Shown here in pieces: positions 26,185 to 38,700 of a stretch of DNA of 64,000 nt (positions within the stretch are counted from its first letter, which is position 1; every line of letters starts with the position of its first letter). The notes under the pieces are model-generated. The model was not told where the DNA came from. It saw only the letters and a program-made list of their open reading frames with translations, and did not search any database. The position numbers and the translations under genes are program-made. The DNA comes from Cyclina sinensis (taxonomy: Eukaryota; Mollusca; Bivalvia; Venerida; Veneridae): assembly GCA_012932295.1 (NCBI GenBank), contig JAAONU010000001.1, positions 49,201,134-49,265,133 of the forward strand, read 5' to 3'.

Positions 26185-26975
26185 ATTTAATCAGTACATT
26201 ATGATTATTTTGCTGAGGAAATTTGCTTTAGTCGTGTCCAATGTCCTTTAACAATTACAATACTTCCATGATACTGCTCTGATAGGTGTATTTCAGTTAA
26301 AACATGCTCTTACTTGATTTTGACTGAACCGAAAAAAGTCTTATTAATAGTATACTAAACCACTACAGTTCTTTGACGGATCAATTTTGATTTACCATTC
26401 TGCATAGTAATAAGTTTTTAGGTTTAAAAAAATCTGAAAAACATCAGACACGAAAGAGTTATAATACTGACTTTGCCTGCCCTATTTGTGATTCTATCGT
26501 GTTTTAAAAATAAAGAAATGTGAACATGCACTAAAAGTAGTGTCCATTAAGGCGGTGACAATGTCGGTTTTATAATGGCAGAAACATAACTGAATCCAGG
26601 TAATTTTGTCTCGAAAATGTTCAATGTCTATTTTATTCAGTAAAAAGATCCTTGCATAGAGTATAGCAATAAAATGGCTTTACTACAATCACTCATTTAA
26701 CCAAAGAAAAATGCAGCAATATTTATTTTACTTAATTCTGGTATCGTTGAACTGAAAAATTGATTTTAGTAGGTTTTTGCGATTAAGCAGTTCCTGAGTT
26801 TATTAGTAAAAACATACTAGCACCGTGTCAGGCATGATATTACACGTTTGCTATCACTTTGGCTAGTAGGTCGTGCTAGCACAAATACACAAAAGGTTTT
26901 CTTCAAAAACTATTTTTGCATTGTTTTTTAATCATATCAGCAATATCATAATGATCACCTGTATGTTTTCAAACG

Positions 26976-29900
26976 TTAGTGACTTATCAATGCATGCATG
27001 AAAAACAAAATACAAAATATAATGTTGGAAAATCTTGAAGACTGGAACTCGCCACCACTAGTCTGGCATTGCAAATCTCCGGAGTATTTCTTGAACATTT
27101 CATTGACAGGTTCTCCACAACCGGTGTAACTGTGCCAAACTTCATAAAGATTTTTAGCAAATGTTGCCATGGAAACTGTGCAGTTGTCATTCACGCTAAA
27201 TGAAATGCATGAACGGAACCTATCTGCTGCACTGAAAAAAAATTACAAAGAATAAATTATATCGATATTGTTCTGTTTCAAATTCTCAATTGTTTAAAAT
27301 TTAACAATTATTGCCTTTTAGTTAGGTCGATATGAGAACGTATCAATCTTTAAAAAAATGACACCGACAAAGAACATAGCAAATGATAAAAAGAAAAGTA
27401 ACAACTATCATTTAAACTTTTCAAGATATAAGTGAAACTGGAAGTGTCCTGATATTTTTTTGATGTCTGTAAACGATCACCTGCATATAAGATTTTTATA
27501 TTCCTTGTAGTTTTGGCCGTGCACGAAACGATGGGAAGTTGTCAATGCTTTGCCAAGAGCATGTAAACATGACCTGTCTTTCATTCTGCATTGTTGAATG
27601 ATAGTTGACAGACCTGAGAATATTCGAAATCAACTACTGGTAATACTGGCTTTAAGACTATGCATATTATCTTCATAGTTGTATACATAGTTTTGCTTTA
27701 ATCTAAGATTAAATCTAAGATTTTTGTTTTGTTATTTGTTGTATTTTTGCTTCTGTTCTAACAGTCTAATTTAATGTAGCATTTATTTTTGATTTTTGAT
27801 ATGTGATTTTAATACCATTGAATGATATAAGTATTATTCGATAAACTGCTTACAGAAAAAAAAGAAAAAACACTTTTCCGCAATACTCCAGTCAAAACAT
27901 TTTGAATCATTGTAACTTTACTTATTGTAACTTCCTTAAAACTATAACGTCCTTTTTTCTTAGGAATAAGATGTATATTTAGTTTTCCATGCAAACATGC
28001 CCTCCAGTCTATGGAACTTTGTCAGAAAATCAATCTACTGTTGTATCTAAATCAATCAAGTATAACAGCAGTATTATTTTAAAGATGCACGACATGTGAA
28101 ACATCCATTTTAATGGCTTGTAATAATACCATACATCAAACAGTTATACTTCACAGACTATCTTGTGGTTATATGTGTCGAAACAACACGGTGTTATTTA
28201 CCATGATGATAATTACGATTTGTGAGTGTCTTCTTGATAAATTACAAAAAGGTATTATCTCAAAAAATTGAAAGGAAAGAAATTCAAGGACATTATGATG
28301 TCCCAAGGCAGAAAGATTGTGCAGGTTTACAAGCTTTTTACACTAATGCACTTTTTTTGTTATAATATACCATCAATGTTGTCACACGCTGCTCTAGTTG
28401 ATATCTTAATCATTTCGGGGTCCATCATAACAAACTTGTCCTTGTCATAGCATTCGCCAATAGCTCGAAAATAGCACTCGCTTGTACAGTCAACACTTGA
28501 ATGTATGAATAATAATATTATGTAAATATATTTAATTCACACTATGATAATAGCACCCGCTTGTACTTGAATATATGAATAATATGTAAATACGTATAAT
28601 TCACACTATGCAATCATATTTATCAACACGTTAAAAGAATATAAAAGGTGCTAATTTTCGAAACATTTTACATTTTGAATTAATAAAACGTTTCTTGACA
28701 GCCTCATTCTAAAGCTGCAATATAAAAACAAAACAAAATGTTTTGGTGATTTATATTCTTTTTAACGTAATGCAGGTTTTAAAAAGAAACCATAACGAAA
28801 GAATGGCCAAAACTTGGCAAAGACCACTTGCTTGTATTTCAGTAACCGTTCATAACCATTGATTGAGTTAACGTTACTCCATTAGTACTGATGTCATTTC
28901 AAATTGAAAATAAAATTAAAACTGGTGTCTATCATTAAAACAACACATACTCTTTGCAGACATTGTCAACCACACTCTTGTCTCGACTGAGAAAACTTGT
29001 CAACGTAACAGGTGGACATTTCGACACTCTTGACATAACACTTGCGGTAAAACATTTACTGTTCTGAAAATCAGTAAGACGGTTTTACAACACCATTCAT
29101 TTTGCATACATTTCTAAAGTTGTATTGCTTTTCTGTCATAACTCTGTAACACTATCTTGTTAGACAACTACCGTATCGTCTACAAATTGGTAACCAATAC
29201 TGTTGATCATTTAAGTAAAGAAAGATCTGAAGAATTAATTTCCGGACCAGAACAATGTGTCTGCATATTTATGATCAAATTATTTTTGCATGAAGTTTTG
29301 TTTTATCCATATATTTCAAACAGCAGGAAAAAACCGTCAGTTCAAACACTTGTTCGATTTGCACCTGCTTATTAACTTGCTTCTTGATAGGATTTTATCT
29401 TGATAATAATACAATAAATATTTAATATCAAGAAAAGTGTGGTTTGGTAAAGAATAGAAGTCATATTAGTCATATTAGATTGAATTAGTTTGAAGAAAGA
29501 TTAAACCAGCATTTATTTGCAAAATTGTCGCCATTTTTACATGTACATGTAATGATTGCTTTAGTGATGTTTCAGACTTACACTCGTATTTCGCTCAACT
29601 ACAGGAAAACTTTAAAAATGCCTTTAACTACAGACCCTCGTTGTTCAACCTGCATATTAGAGTGGGTGCATATTAAGTGGATTGCTGCATTCGATTTCGC
29701 CGCCATACTTTTTAAAGAAAGCATTGTCTTGTTCTATATTACACTGCGACTATGAATGCTTTACAATTTCCGGATTTTCCTGAAATGTTGCCATTTCTGG
29801 GTTGCAGCTGCCATTAGATGATACATAAATGCATGTTTTGGACTTAGCCGACAACCTAGGGAAAGAATATAAGCAATAATTTATTGACCTTTAATAACAC

Positions 29901-30175
29901 AAAGGACTGTCAAAGTTGTTGTTTTTTCATGCCACAGCATCATCTACATTATCTGCATTAAAGAGACATACCCTATACTGCATTTCTATTTTATTGGTTC
30001 ATTCTCTATAAAATTGGAAAAAAAAGATAATTTAAAGTATACATATATATATGTTAAAAAAATCTCGTGTATGTATTAAGACTATAAGAAAAAAGCTCAT
30101 TTGAAAAAAGTGGTTATCTACCCAAGTATGATACATCAACAACTCACTTTACAAAGACTAACAAAAGTGCATTCA

Positions 30176-30229
<54 letters not shown>

Positions 30230-30849
30230 AGAGAGAGAGAGAGAGAGAGATAACGATGCATTCAATTTTTTTCAAATAATTTTTCAGAAAACGTTACTCT
30301 TTATTTTGGGTATGCCTCTTTAAGGGGAAATATGCGTACAGTTTAACTCATCGGGCCACACACGTGAACTTTTAAACTATTAGGCAGACAAAGTGGTTAG
30401 TGACAGAGTAATGTTAATGGCTTAACCTCGTATAAAGATTTTATTTCTAACATATTCAGTAGCTTTCTAAATTTTTACTCGGACATCTTGGAGAGTTGAG
30501 AATCTGTCCTTTATTTTGAAAGCAAAAAGCGATAAGCTTTGCCTTTGATATACAATACGGGTATATTGGAATCAACTTGGAATATATAAACCCAGGTTTA
30601 GTTAATGCTGGGTTTCGAAAGATGAAAACGAACAATGTTCTCTCTGTTTTCTTCTTCGTCAGCACTTTCAACTTTATCGCTTTCACTTCTCCGCGGTTTG
30701 CTGAAATATTTACCTGCATTCCATTTGTTTTGTCTCAACGGCATTAGATTCATTAGTCATTTTGTACAACACGTCCACTTGCTCTTTATGCAACTGGTCA
30801 TCAACGCATGGTGTGTCAACCTCTCAATACTCTTCAGCTGATCTACTTA
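26976..30849 (-). pseudogene. 5'-truncated, decayed copy of the two-domain cysteine-rich gene
   Basis: Exons equivalent to exons 4-9 of the 35721-43957 gene are present in order: 30714..30849, about 29675..29855, 28951..29063, 28371..28495, 27481..27613, 26976..27231. Except for the truncated second one, lengths are identical (136, 113, 125, 133, 256). The signal-peptide exon and exons 2-3 were never included in the duplicated unit. The exon at 30714-30849 has TGA (30824-30826) where the intact gene has the first Cys codon TGC. The exon at 29675-29855 has TAG (29750-29752) for TTG, and its 3' end with the donor site is removed by a deletion of about 550 bp relative to unit 2. The four exons of the second domain have no stops. 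So domain 1 is dead but domain 2 could still be spliced if a promoter and start existed upstream; none is seen. Confidence 0.75.
30181..30249. repeat. (TA)n-(GA)n microsatellite
   Basis: An uninterrupted TA run (30181-30226) passes into GA repeats ending at 30249. The corresponding place in unit 2 (39455-39485) has a shorter TA run and no GA tract. Confidence 0.9.
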
Positions 30850-32029
30850 CTGCAAAGAAAGTTAGTTGTAGGACAACCAAACATACAAGAAGATGACTTC
30901 AAATTATTTTACTTTTACTAAAAGAAAATGTATATATTATATTGCTGAATTTGCCTGAAAGAAATCAGAATGAATGTTGTTGATGTTATCGTAACCTAGA
31001 TTTTCTATCATTTTTACTACATTGTTTTTAATGTTCAAAGAAGGTATTCTTAATTAGGGTAGATTATTATTTCGAAATCATTATTATAAAACCCTACAGC
31101 GCTTTACAAATTCTTAGTTACTAAACTGGCTGCAAGTATTCAGCACTCTTATAACTCAGAATGTATGGGAAATATTTGCACAAAATTAATGCTTTAGAAA
31201 CTAAAGTACTTCGGATTGATGGTTAAAACGCTGAAAAACAAAATGGATATCAAAACCAAAGAAACATTTGCATTGTTTCTATGGTGTCTGGGAGATTACA
31301 CACACATCGGTAGATATATAAAGAACAGAAGTATCTTTCATGTTCTTTCAAAAATTCTTCAGATAAAATATTCCTAACTTACATACAGCAGCATCAAGTA
31401 AAACTGTCACCACAGACATACCGTACCGTAATGACCGAATGCTTCATTCTTTTATTTGAACTGAAATAGGCAAAACATTTCTAATGATTGGAATTTCAGG
31501 AAATGTATTTTTCTTTTAATTTCGTTATTTTCGACAAGCCTTGATAAATGTCAATATAAATAAAGGTAATAAGTGCGTTTTCAAAATCAAGCATATCATT
31601 AATAGCTTTTTCTACTATTATTCAGTGATAACTGCTGCATACAGACTAAACAAATTCTTTTATAATCAATTGACTTGATTATTTTCAAGACTTACTGTAT
31701 TAATAGACCCGGCCATTTAGATGATTCCAGAACAAGGTTTTTATGAAAATAATAATTGGAATAAATCTGTAAAATGATACCCATATATTTTGTGAATAAC
31801 TGTCAAGACAATATCTTCTCAGACTGGCAATACCTCGTATCTTTACAAAAAGCCTGTACAATTGGATTAAAAACGCTTATGTAATGTGATGATAACATCT
31901 GGGTTTGTCTAGACGATTAATAATTGCATCAAATAAGGATCATGTTTCTGAAGCAAGCACAAACACGAACAACGCCTGTTACAACCTTAGGTGCAGCTAG
32001 AATAATCCAATATATTTATACAGGGCTTG

Positions 32030-32450
32030 TTTTGGGGACGATTTTTTATGACCCTTAAGGGAAGCATATAGTTTTTGAACTGTCCGTCCGTCAGTCAGTC
32101 TGTCCGCTGTCGTCCGAAAGCTTTAACATTGGCGATAACTTCCTTATTAGTAAGTGGATTTACTTCATGCTTTGAGACAACACCCCTTTGGACAAAACCT
32201 TCCGACTGACCTACATTTATTTGACCTTGACTCCTGAATATCCAGTTGTCCCAAAACTTATATTTGACCATGACTTCCATATTAGTCAGTGGATATACAT
32301 CATACTTAAACACAACACCCGTTTGGATAACACATTCCCTTTGACCTAGTATATTTATTTCACCTTGTCCCTTGAATGACTGGTCCTCAGCTCAACGGTC
32401 AAAGCTCCACTTTCGAGGGCATTGTCATCTTACAGTGGCAGTTCTTTCAA
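32030..32450. repeat. gtccgtccg interspersed repeat, unit 2 copy
   Basis: Collinear with 23880-24450 but with about one internal unit fewer and a shorter gtccg run (32082-32110). Its presence in both duplication units shows that it predates the duplication. Confidence 0.7.
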
Positions 32451-32689
32451 ACTAAAGTTGTTCGTTCCACATACTAATAGTATTTGAAACATGAACACTA
32501 TTAATGAAATAGTACAGTACAGCAACACAAAAAACGTTGGAACACCAACACAAAATGGTGTTGTATAGGGGGGTTCACACAATATTTTTTAAAACATAGC
32601 TGTTTTCCTGTTCACACGTTATGCTAAAGCATGTATGTTTTGTCATTTCATCACTGATATAACATTTCCCAAATACTAGTAAAATATTT

Positions 32690-34210
32690 AATTGAATAGG
32701 AAAATTTAGAATGAAAATAGTCAAATAACAAAATTGTACAAGCTAAGCTTACATAATGAATATATATATTGATGAAATGTTTAAATAAATAATTTGAAAT
32801 TTTGATGGAATTTGGAGGCCAATGAGCAAAATTTATATAGAGCTTAGTTTATAGAATTTAAAGATACATCAGTGAAAATATTATTTTCCTAGTAACTGAT
32901 AAAAAAAAATGTACATGCACATTTTTATCCCATGCAGTTTTTTTGGGAGACTTAACCAGATAACTCCAATTGAGAGATTTTTTTTCTCATAAAAACGTTT
33001 TCTTTACAGCAATGTGTTGTTTATTTTCTATGATAGATTTCTCCTGAGGTACGTGTAAGAAATATTTGACTAAATCTAAGATTTTTTATGTTTATAAATA
33101 TATAATTTTTTTACGCATATTCATCCTAGAAATTGGTGAAAACAAAAAAAAATGATGAAAGAACAAATAATATGATAAGAAGAAGCCTAAACACTATGTG
33201 AAAATCATAAAACAAACACATTGTTTTTAGTAACTTTTGTTCAGATTTACAAGTCGAATCATTTTCGTTTTCATCATAAACAGATCTATTACATTTAATT
33301 ACGTATTTAACTGCATGGAAGCTACTTAAGTAAAAATCATTGAGACATGCTAATTGGAATCAACTATTACACAATGTTTTCATTAGTGTGATTCAATCAA
33401 TTTGTAAGATCACTTGCCATAAAGTTGTGCTGATTGTCTAAACTGTAACATTGATTTGATCATAAAAAAGTGTTAATTGCTTTTCTGGACAGCTTTGCTT
33501 AATATACAAGGGTCCATTATGGGTAGGTTAATTTGCATATACCCCATATTTAAGGCGTGATTTATGGATCTTTGACATTTCACTGAATATTAATTTTTAA
33601 GCAGACACAAATTTGTGCTTAATGGACATGCCATATTATTCATTTTCAAACATTATCCCAACGTGAAAAGTAACGCGCTGGACTGGTAACACAGATCAGT
33701 CCCCCGCTTTCACCCCCCCCCCTCCAATAACATTTCCAATTGTCTGTCGGATGAGCATACAAAAGAACCAGGGTTGTCTCTGGAATGGAATGCTTTCTGT
33801 ATCTCCCACAACATAAAATAACTAATCTCTGCAGGGGCCGTCGTTCATATGGGATACCGGTACCGACGATAAATAAACTGAAATAGAAAGAGAGGTGAAA
33901 ATTGTGTGAATTTCCATTCAAGTGAAACCAATGTTACCACATTAGATCACCTAAATTCACTACAATTACAATTTTACTACACTTAAATGACATAGAATTT
34001 GTTTTTGACGTAATCATCAAGTGAAGCAGTGTAACCCAACATGTTAAACGTGGAGACGATAGTTTTATTGCATCATTGATATCCAGAACCACAGCATTGA
34101 AGAAATTGGAATATTTATTAATCAAATTCTCTGCTTAGGTAAAATAACAACCCGTTCTACCGGCACAATAGTTGAATTTACTAGTAAAAATCGAGTAGGA
34201 ACCGCATTTA
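32690..34210. other. Stretch between duplicated blocks; no gene recognised
   Basis: Apart from the SINE at 33671-33886 I see no recognisable element. It contains no open frame with supporting splice sites. The counterpart in unit 1 (24700-25100) is much shorter. Confidence 0.45.
33671..33886 (+). mobile_element. tRNA-derived SINE, copy 3
   Basis: The head is degraded and carries a C-run. The body (attgtctgtcggatgagcat ... ccagggttgtctctggaatg) and tail (gataccggtaccgacgataa ... aactgaaatag) match copy 1 closely. A block of the body (acgttaaactgaggtcccat...) present in copy 1 is deleted here. Confidence 0.75.
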
Positions 34211-34572
34211 TTTCTTAAATTTACAATTCATTGCATGTATATTTTTGTAAGTGTCTTTATTGTGATTCGTGCACCTGTGGCTTAGTGTTCTTTTTGCATT
34301 TAAAATCGGATGCGTTATCACCAGTGTAATTCTGCATTACTGCCTTGTACAGTAGGGATAAATCTATGTCACAGACAAAAATTGTGACGGAAAATACCGA
34401 TGTTGAAACGGAATCAGCCGACCATCAAAAACACGTTTTTTTCTTATCAAAAGTAATATTTTCATAATTTTGTAATTAAACCATTTAATCAGTACGTTAT
34501 AATTATTTTGATGAGGAAATGTGCTTTAGTCGTGTCCAATGTCCTTTAACAATTACAATAATTCCGTGATAC

Positions 34573-35009
34573 TCCAAAGAGTCTGTATAACCATATAGTT
34601 TAAACTGTCGTCCTTTGAAAAATTACATTTATGACTATCTTCGTATTGGATTAGTCTAAACAACATAATATTAGGAACCAGCGAAAACACAATTTGTTCT
34701 AGTAATCGCAATAAAAGTATAAGAAGTATTGCGGCACTGGCAGGTAATTATATTTTATTGTCTTTAAATAATTTTGAATCATGCGTCTATGTTTGGTCAC
34801 AAAAACTGCAAACATTTTAAAACATGATCGTTACTCCATGACTTATACTAAGCGAATTTTCTTTTTAATCGACGCAAGAACTAGTCCATTATTGTTAATA
34901 TACATTGCTTGTGTAAAGTGTTTAGAAGGAATTTCCTTCCTTATTTTCTTATTGTCTGATAAATAACTTCTAATAATAGTGCAAGGAAACTTAATTTGCC
35001 TCCTTTGGA
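34573..35009. mobile_element. MITE-like insertion, 437 bp, absent from unit 1
   Basis: Ends tccaaag (34573-34579) and ctttgga (35003-35009) are inverted repeats, flanked by atac on both sides (34569-34572, 35010-35013). Unit 1 has the uninterrupted site gatactgctctg (26270-26281), a direct empty-site control. A 61-codon frame inside (34781-34966) has no recognisable feature. Confidence 0.75.
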
Positions 35010-35720
35010 ATACTGCTCTGATAGGTGTATTTCAGTTAAAACATGCTCTTACTTGATTTTAACTGAACCTAGACAAATCATAGCAATAGTATACTAAACC
35101 ATTATAGTTCTACGACGGATCAATTTTGATTTACCATTCTGCATAGTAATATGAAGTTTTTAGGTTTAAATCTGAAAAAACATTAGACACAAAAGAGTTA
35201 TTATACTGACTTTGCCTGCCCTATTTGTGATTCTATCGTGTTTTAGAATAAAGATAAATGTGCTGAAAACGAACATACACCAAAAGTAGTGTCCATTAAG
35301 GCGGTGACAATGTCGGTTTTATAATGGCAGAAACATAACTGAATCCAGGTTATTTTGTCTCAAACAGGTTCAATGTCTATTTTACTCAGTAAAAAGATCG
35401 TTAGTCTATAGTAATAAAATGGCTTCACTACAATCACTCATTTTACCAAAGAAAAATGCTGTAATATTTATTTTCCTTAATTCTGGTATCGTTGAACTGA
35501 AAGAGTGATTTCAGTAGGCTTTTGCGGTTTAGCAGTTCCTAAGTTTATTAGTAAAATATTAGCACTATGTCAGTCGTTATAGTCGTAATGTTGCACGTTT
35601 GCTATCACTTTGGCTAATATGGCTAGTAAGTCATGCTAGCACAAAAACACAGAAACTATTTTTGCATCATCTTTTAATCATACAGCAATATCATGATGAT
35701 CACCTGTATGTTTTCAAACG

Positions 35721-38700
35721 TTAGTGACTTTTCAATGCATACATGATAAACAAAATACAAAATATAATGTTTGAAAATGTTGAAGACTGGAACTCGCCAC
35801 CACTAGTCTGGCATTGCAAATCTCCGGAGTATTTCTTGAACATTTCATTGACAGGTTCTCCACAACCGGTATAACTGTGCCAAACTTCATAAAGATTTTT
35901 AGCAAATGTTGCCATGGAAACTGTGCAGTTGTCATTCACGCTAAATGAAATGCATGAACGGAACCTATCTGTTGCACTAAAAAAATATTACAATTTGTAA
36001 TTTATATCGATATTGTTCTGTTACAAATTCTCAATTGTTTAATATTTAACAATTATTGCCTTTTAGTTAGGTCGATATGAGAACGTATCAATCTTTAAAA
36101 AAGTGACACCGACAAAGAATATAGCAGATGATAAAAAGAAAAGTAACAACCATCATTTAAACTTTTCAAGATATAATTGAAACTGGAAGTGTCCTGATAT
36201 TTCTTTTGATCAACGATCAGTAAGTATCTTTTGCTAAATTCATTGGCACTCGATATATAAAGAATGCCGTAAACACAAGAACTGATAAAAACTGACACAA
36301 AAGATAAATTACCTGCATATAAGATTTTTATATTCCTTGTAGTTTTGGCCGTGCACGAATCGATGGGAAGTTGTCAATGCCTTGCCAAGAGCATGTAAAC
36401 ATGACCTGTCTTTCATTCTGCATTGTTGAATGATAGTTGACAGACCTGATGAGAATATTCAAAATCAACTACTCTAATACTGGCTTTAAGACTATGCATG
36501 TTATCTTCATATTATACATTCTTTGCTCTAATCTATGATTTTTGTTTTGTTATTTGTTGTATTTTTTGCCTCTGTTCTAAGAGTCTTATTTAATGTAGCA
36601 ATTTTTTTTTTGATTTTTTGATAAATAATTTTAATAACATTGAATGATATAAATATTATTCGATAGACTACTTACAAAAAAAAGGGAAAAAATCACTTTT
36701 CCGCAATACCCCGGTCAAAACATTTTGAATTCATTGTAACAACTTATTGTAACTTCCTTAAATTGTCTTTAGAATAAGATGTATAGTTAGTTTTCTATGC
36801 AAACATGCCGTCCAGTCTTTGGAACTTTGTCAGAAAATCAATCTACTGTGGTATCTAAATCAATCAAGTATAACAGCAGTATTGTTTTAAAGATGCACGA
36901 CATGTGAAACATCCATTATAATGGCTTGTAATAATACCATACATCAAACAGTTATTCTTCACAGACTCTCTTGTGGTTATATGTGTCGAAACAGCACGGT
37001 GTTATTTACCATGATGATAATTAATATTTGTGAGTTTCTTCTTGATAAATTACAAAAAGGTATTATCCCAAACATCTGAAAGGAAAGAAATTCAAGGGCA
37101 TTATGATGTCCAAAGGCAGAAAGATTGTGAAGGTTTACAACCTTTCCACACTAATGCACTTTTTGTGTTATGATTTACCATCAATGTTGTCACACGCTGC
37201 TCTAGTTGATATCTTAATCATTTCGGGGTCCATCATAACAAACTTGTCCTTGCCATAACATTCGCCAATAGCTCGAAAATAGCACTCGCTTGTACAGTCA
37301 ACACTTGAATGTATATATAATATGTAAATACGTATAATTCACACTATGCAATCATATTTATCAATGCATTATAAGAATATAAAAAGTTCTCATTTTTGAA
37401 ACATTTTACATTTTAAATTAATAAAACGTTTCTTGACAGCCTCATTCTAAAGCTGCATTACAAAAACATGAAAATGCTCTGGTGATTTATTTTCTTTTTT
37501 TACGAAATACAGGTTTAAAAAAGAAAACATTAAGAAAGAATGGCCAAAACTTGACAAGGACCACTTGCTTTTATCTACGTAACTGTTCATAACCATTGAA
37601 TGAGTTACCGTTACTCCATTAGTACTGATGTCATTTCAAATTGAAAATAAAATTAAAATTGGTGTCTATCATTAAAACAACACATACTCTTTGCAGACAT
37701 TGTCAACCACACTCTTGTCTCGACTGAGAAAACTTGTCAACGTAACAGGTGGGCATTTGGACACTCTTGACATAACACTTGCGGTAAAACATTTACTGTT
37801 CTGAAAATCAACACCATTCATTTTGTATACATTTCTGAAGGTGTATTGCTTTTCTGTCATAACTCTGTAACACTATCTTGTTGGACAACTACGGTATCGT
37901 CTACAAATTGGTAACCATTACTGTTGAACATTTAAGTAAAGAAAGATCTGAAGAATTAATTTCCGGACAAGAACAATGTGCTTGCATATTTATGATCAAA
38001 TTATTTTTGTATAAAAGCTTTGTTTTATCCACATATTTAAAACAGCAGGAAAAACCGTCAGTTCAAACACTCGTTCGATTTGCACCTGCTTATTATCTTG
38101 CTTCTTGATAGGATTTTATCTTGATAATAATAAAATAAATATTTAATATCAAATAAAGGGTTGCTTGGTAAAGAATAGCAGTCATATTAGACTGATTTAG
38201 TTAGAAAAATAAAACCAACATTAATTTGCAAAATTGTCGTCATTTTTACATGTATATGTAATGATTGCTTCAATCATGTTTCAGACATAAAACTTATATT
38301 TCGCTCAACTACAGGAAAACCTTTAGTAAAATGCCTTTAACTACAGAACCTCGTTGTTCAACCTGCATATTAAATTGGGTGCATATTAGATTGGAGTGCA
38401 CATTAGACTGGGGTTTTAAGTGGATTGCATTTCTAAAATGCCCGTTTAACTGCGGAGAACTTTTAGCACCGATAACACAGAGAATATTTTGAAATGTATT
38501 AATGACGCTATAAAGAACACTTGAAAATGTAAATGTGTTATTTCTCTAGAAAATATTATGTGCTTTATGTGTTTTGTGTCTATAATAATTTTGTTTTTGA
38601 TGAAATATTAACGAGAACTACAATAACAGCTTTGAGTATACGTGTTTTTGTCTCGTAAAGCACGATGACGCTAAGAAAACAGTCAAATACCTCTTTCAAT

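Larger units (their letters stand above)
22264..31157. repeat. Tandem segmental duplication, unit 1
   Basis: This unit aligns collinearly with 31158-41696. Sequence from 22264 (agaatgtatgggaaatattt) recurs from 31158. Sequence from about 25100 recurs from about 34215 and stays alignable to the unit end. Differences are indels: the 22603-23350 block with a SINE is absent from unit 2; an insert at 25390-26184 is absent from unit 2; and unit 1 lacks the Tc1-like and MITE-like insertions of unit 2. It carries a 5'-truncated, decayed copy of the cysteine-rich gene. Confidence 0.9.
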
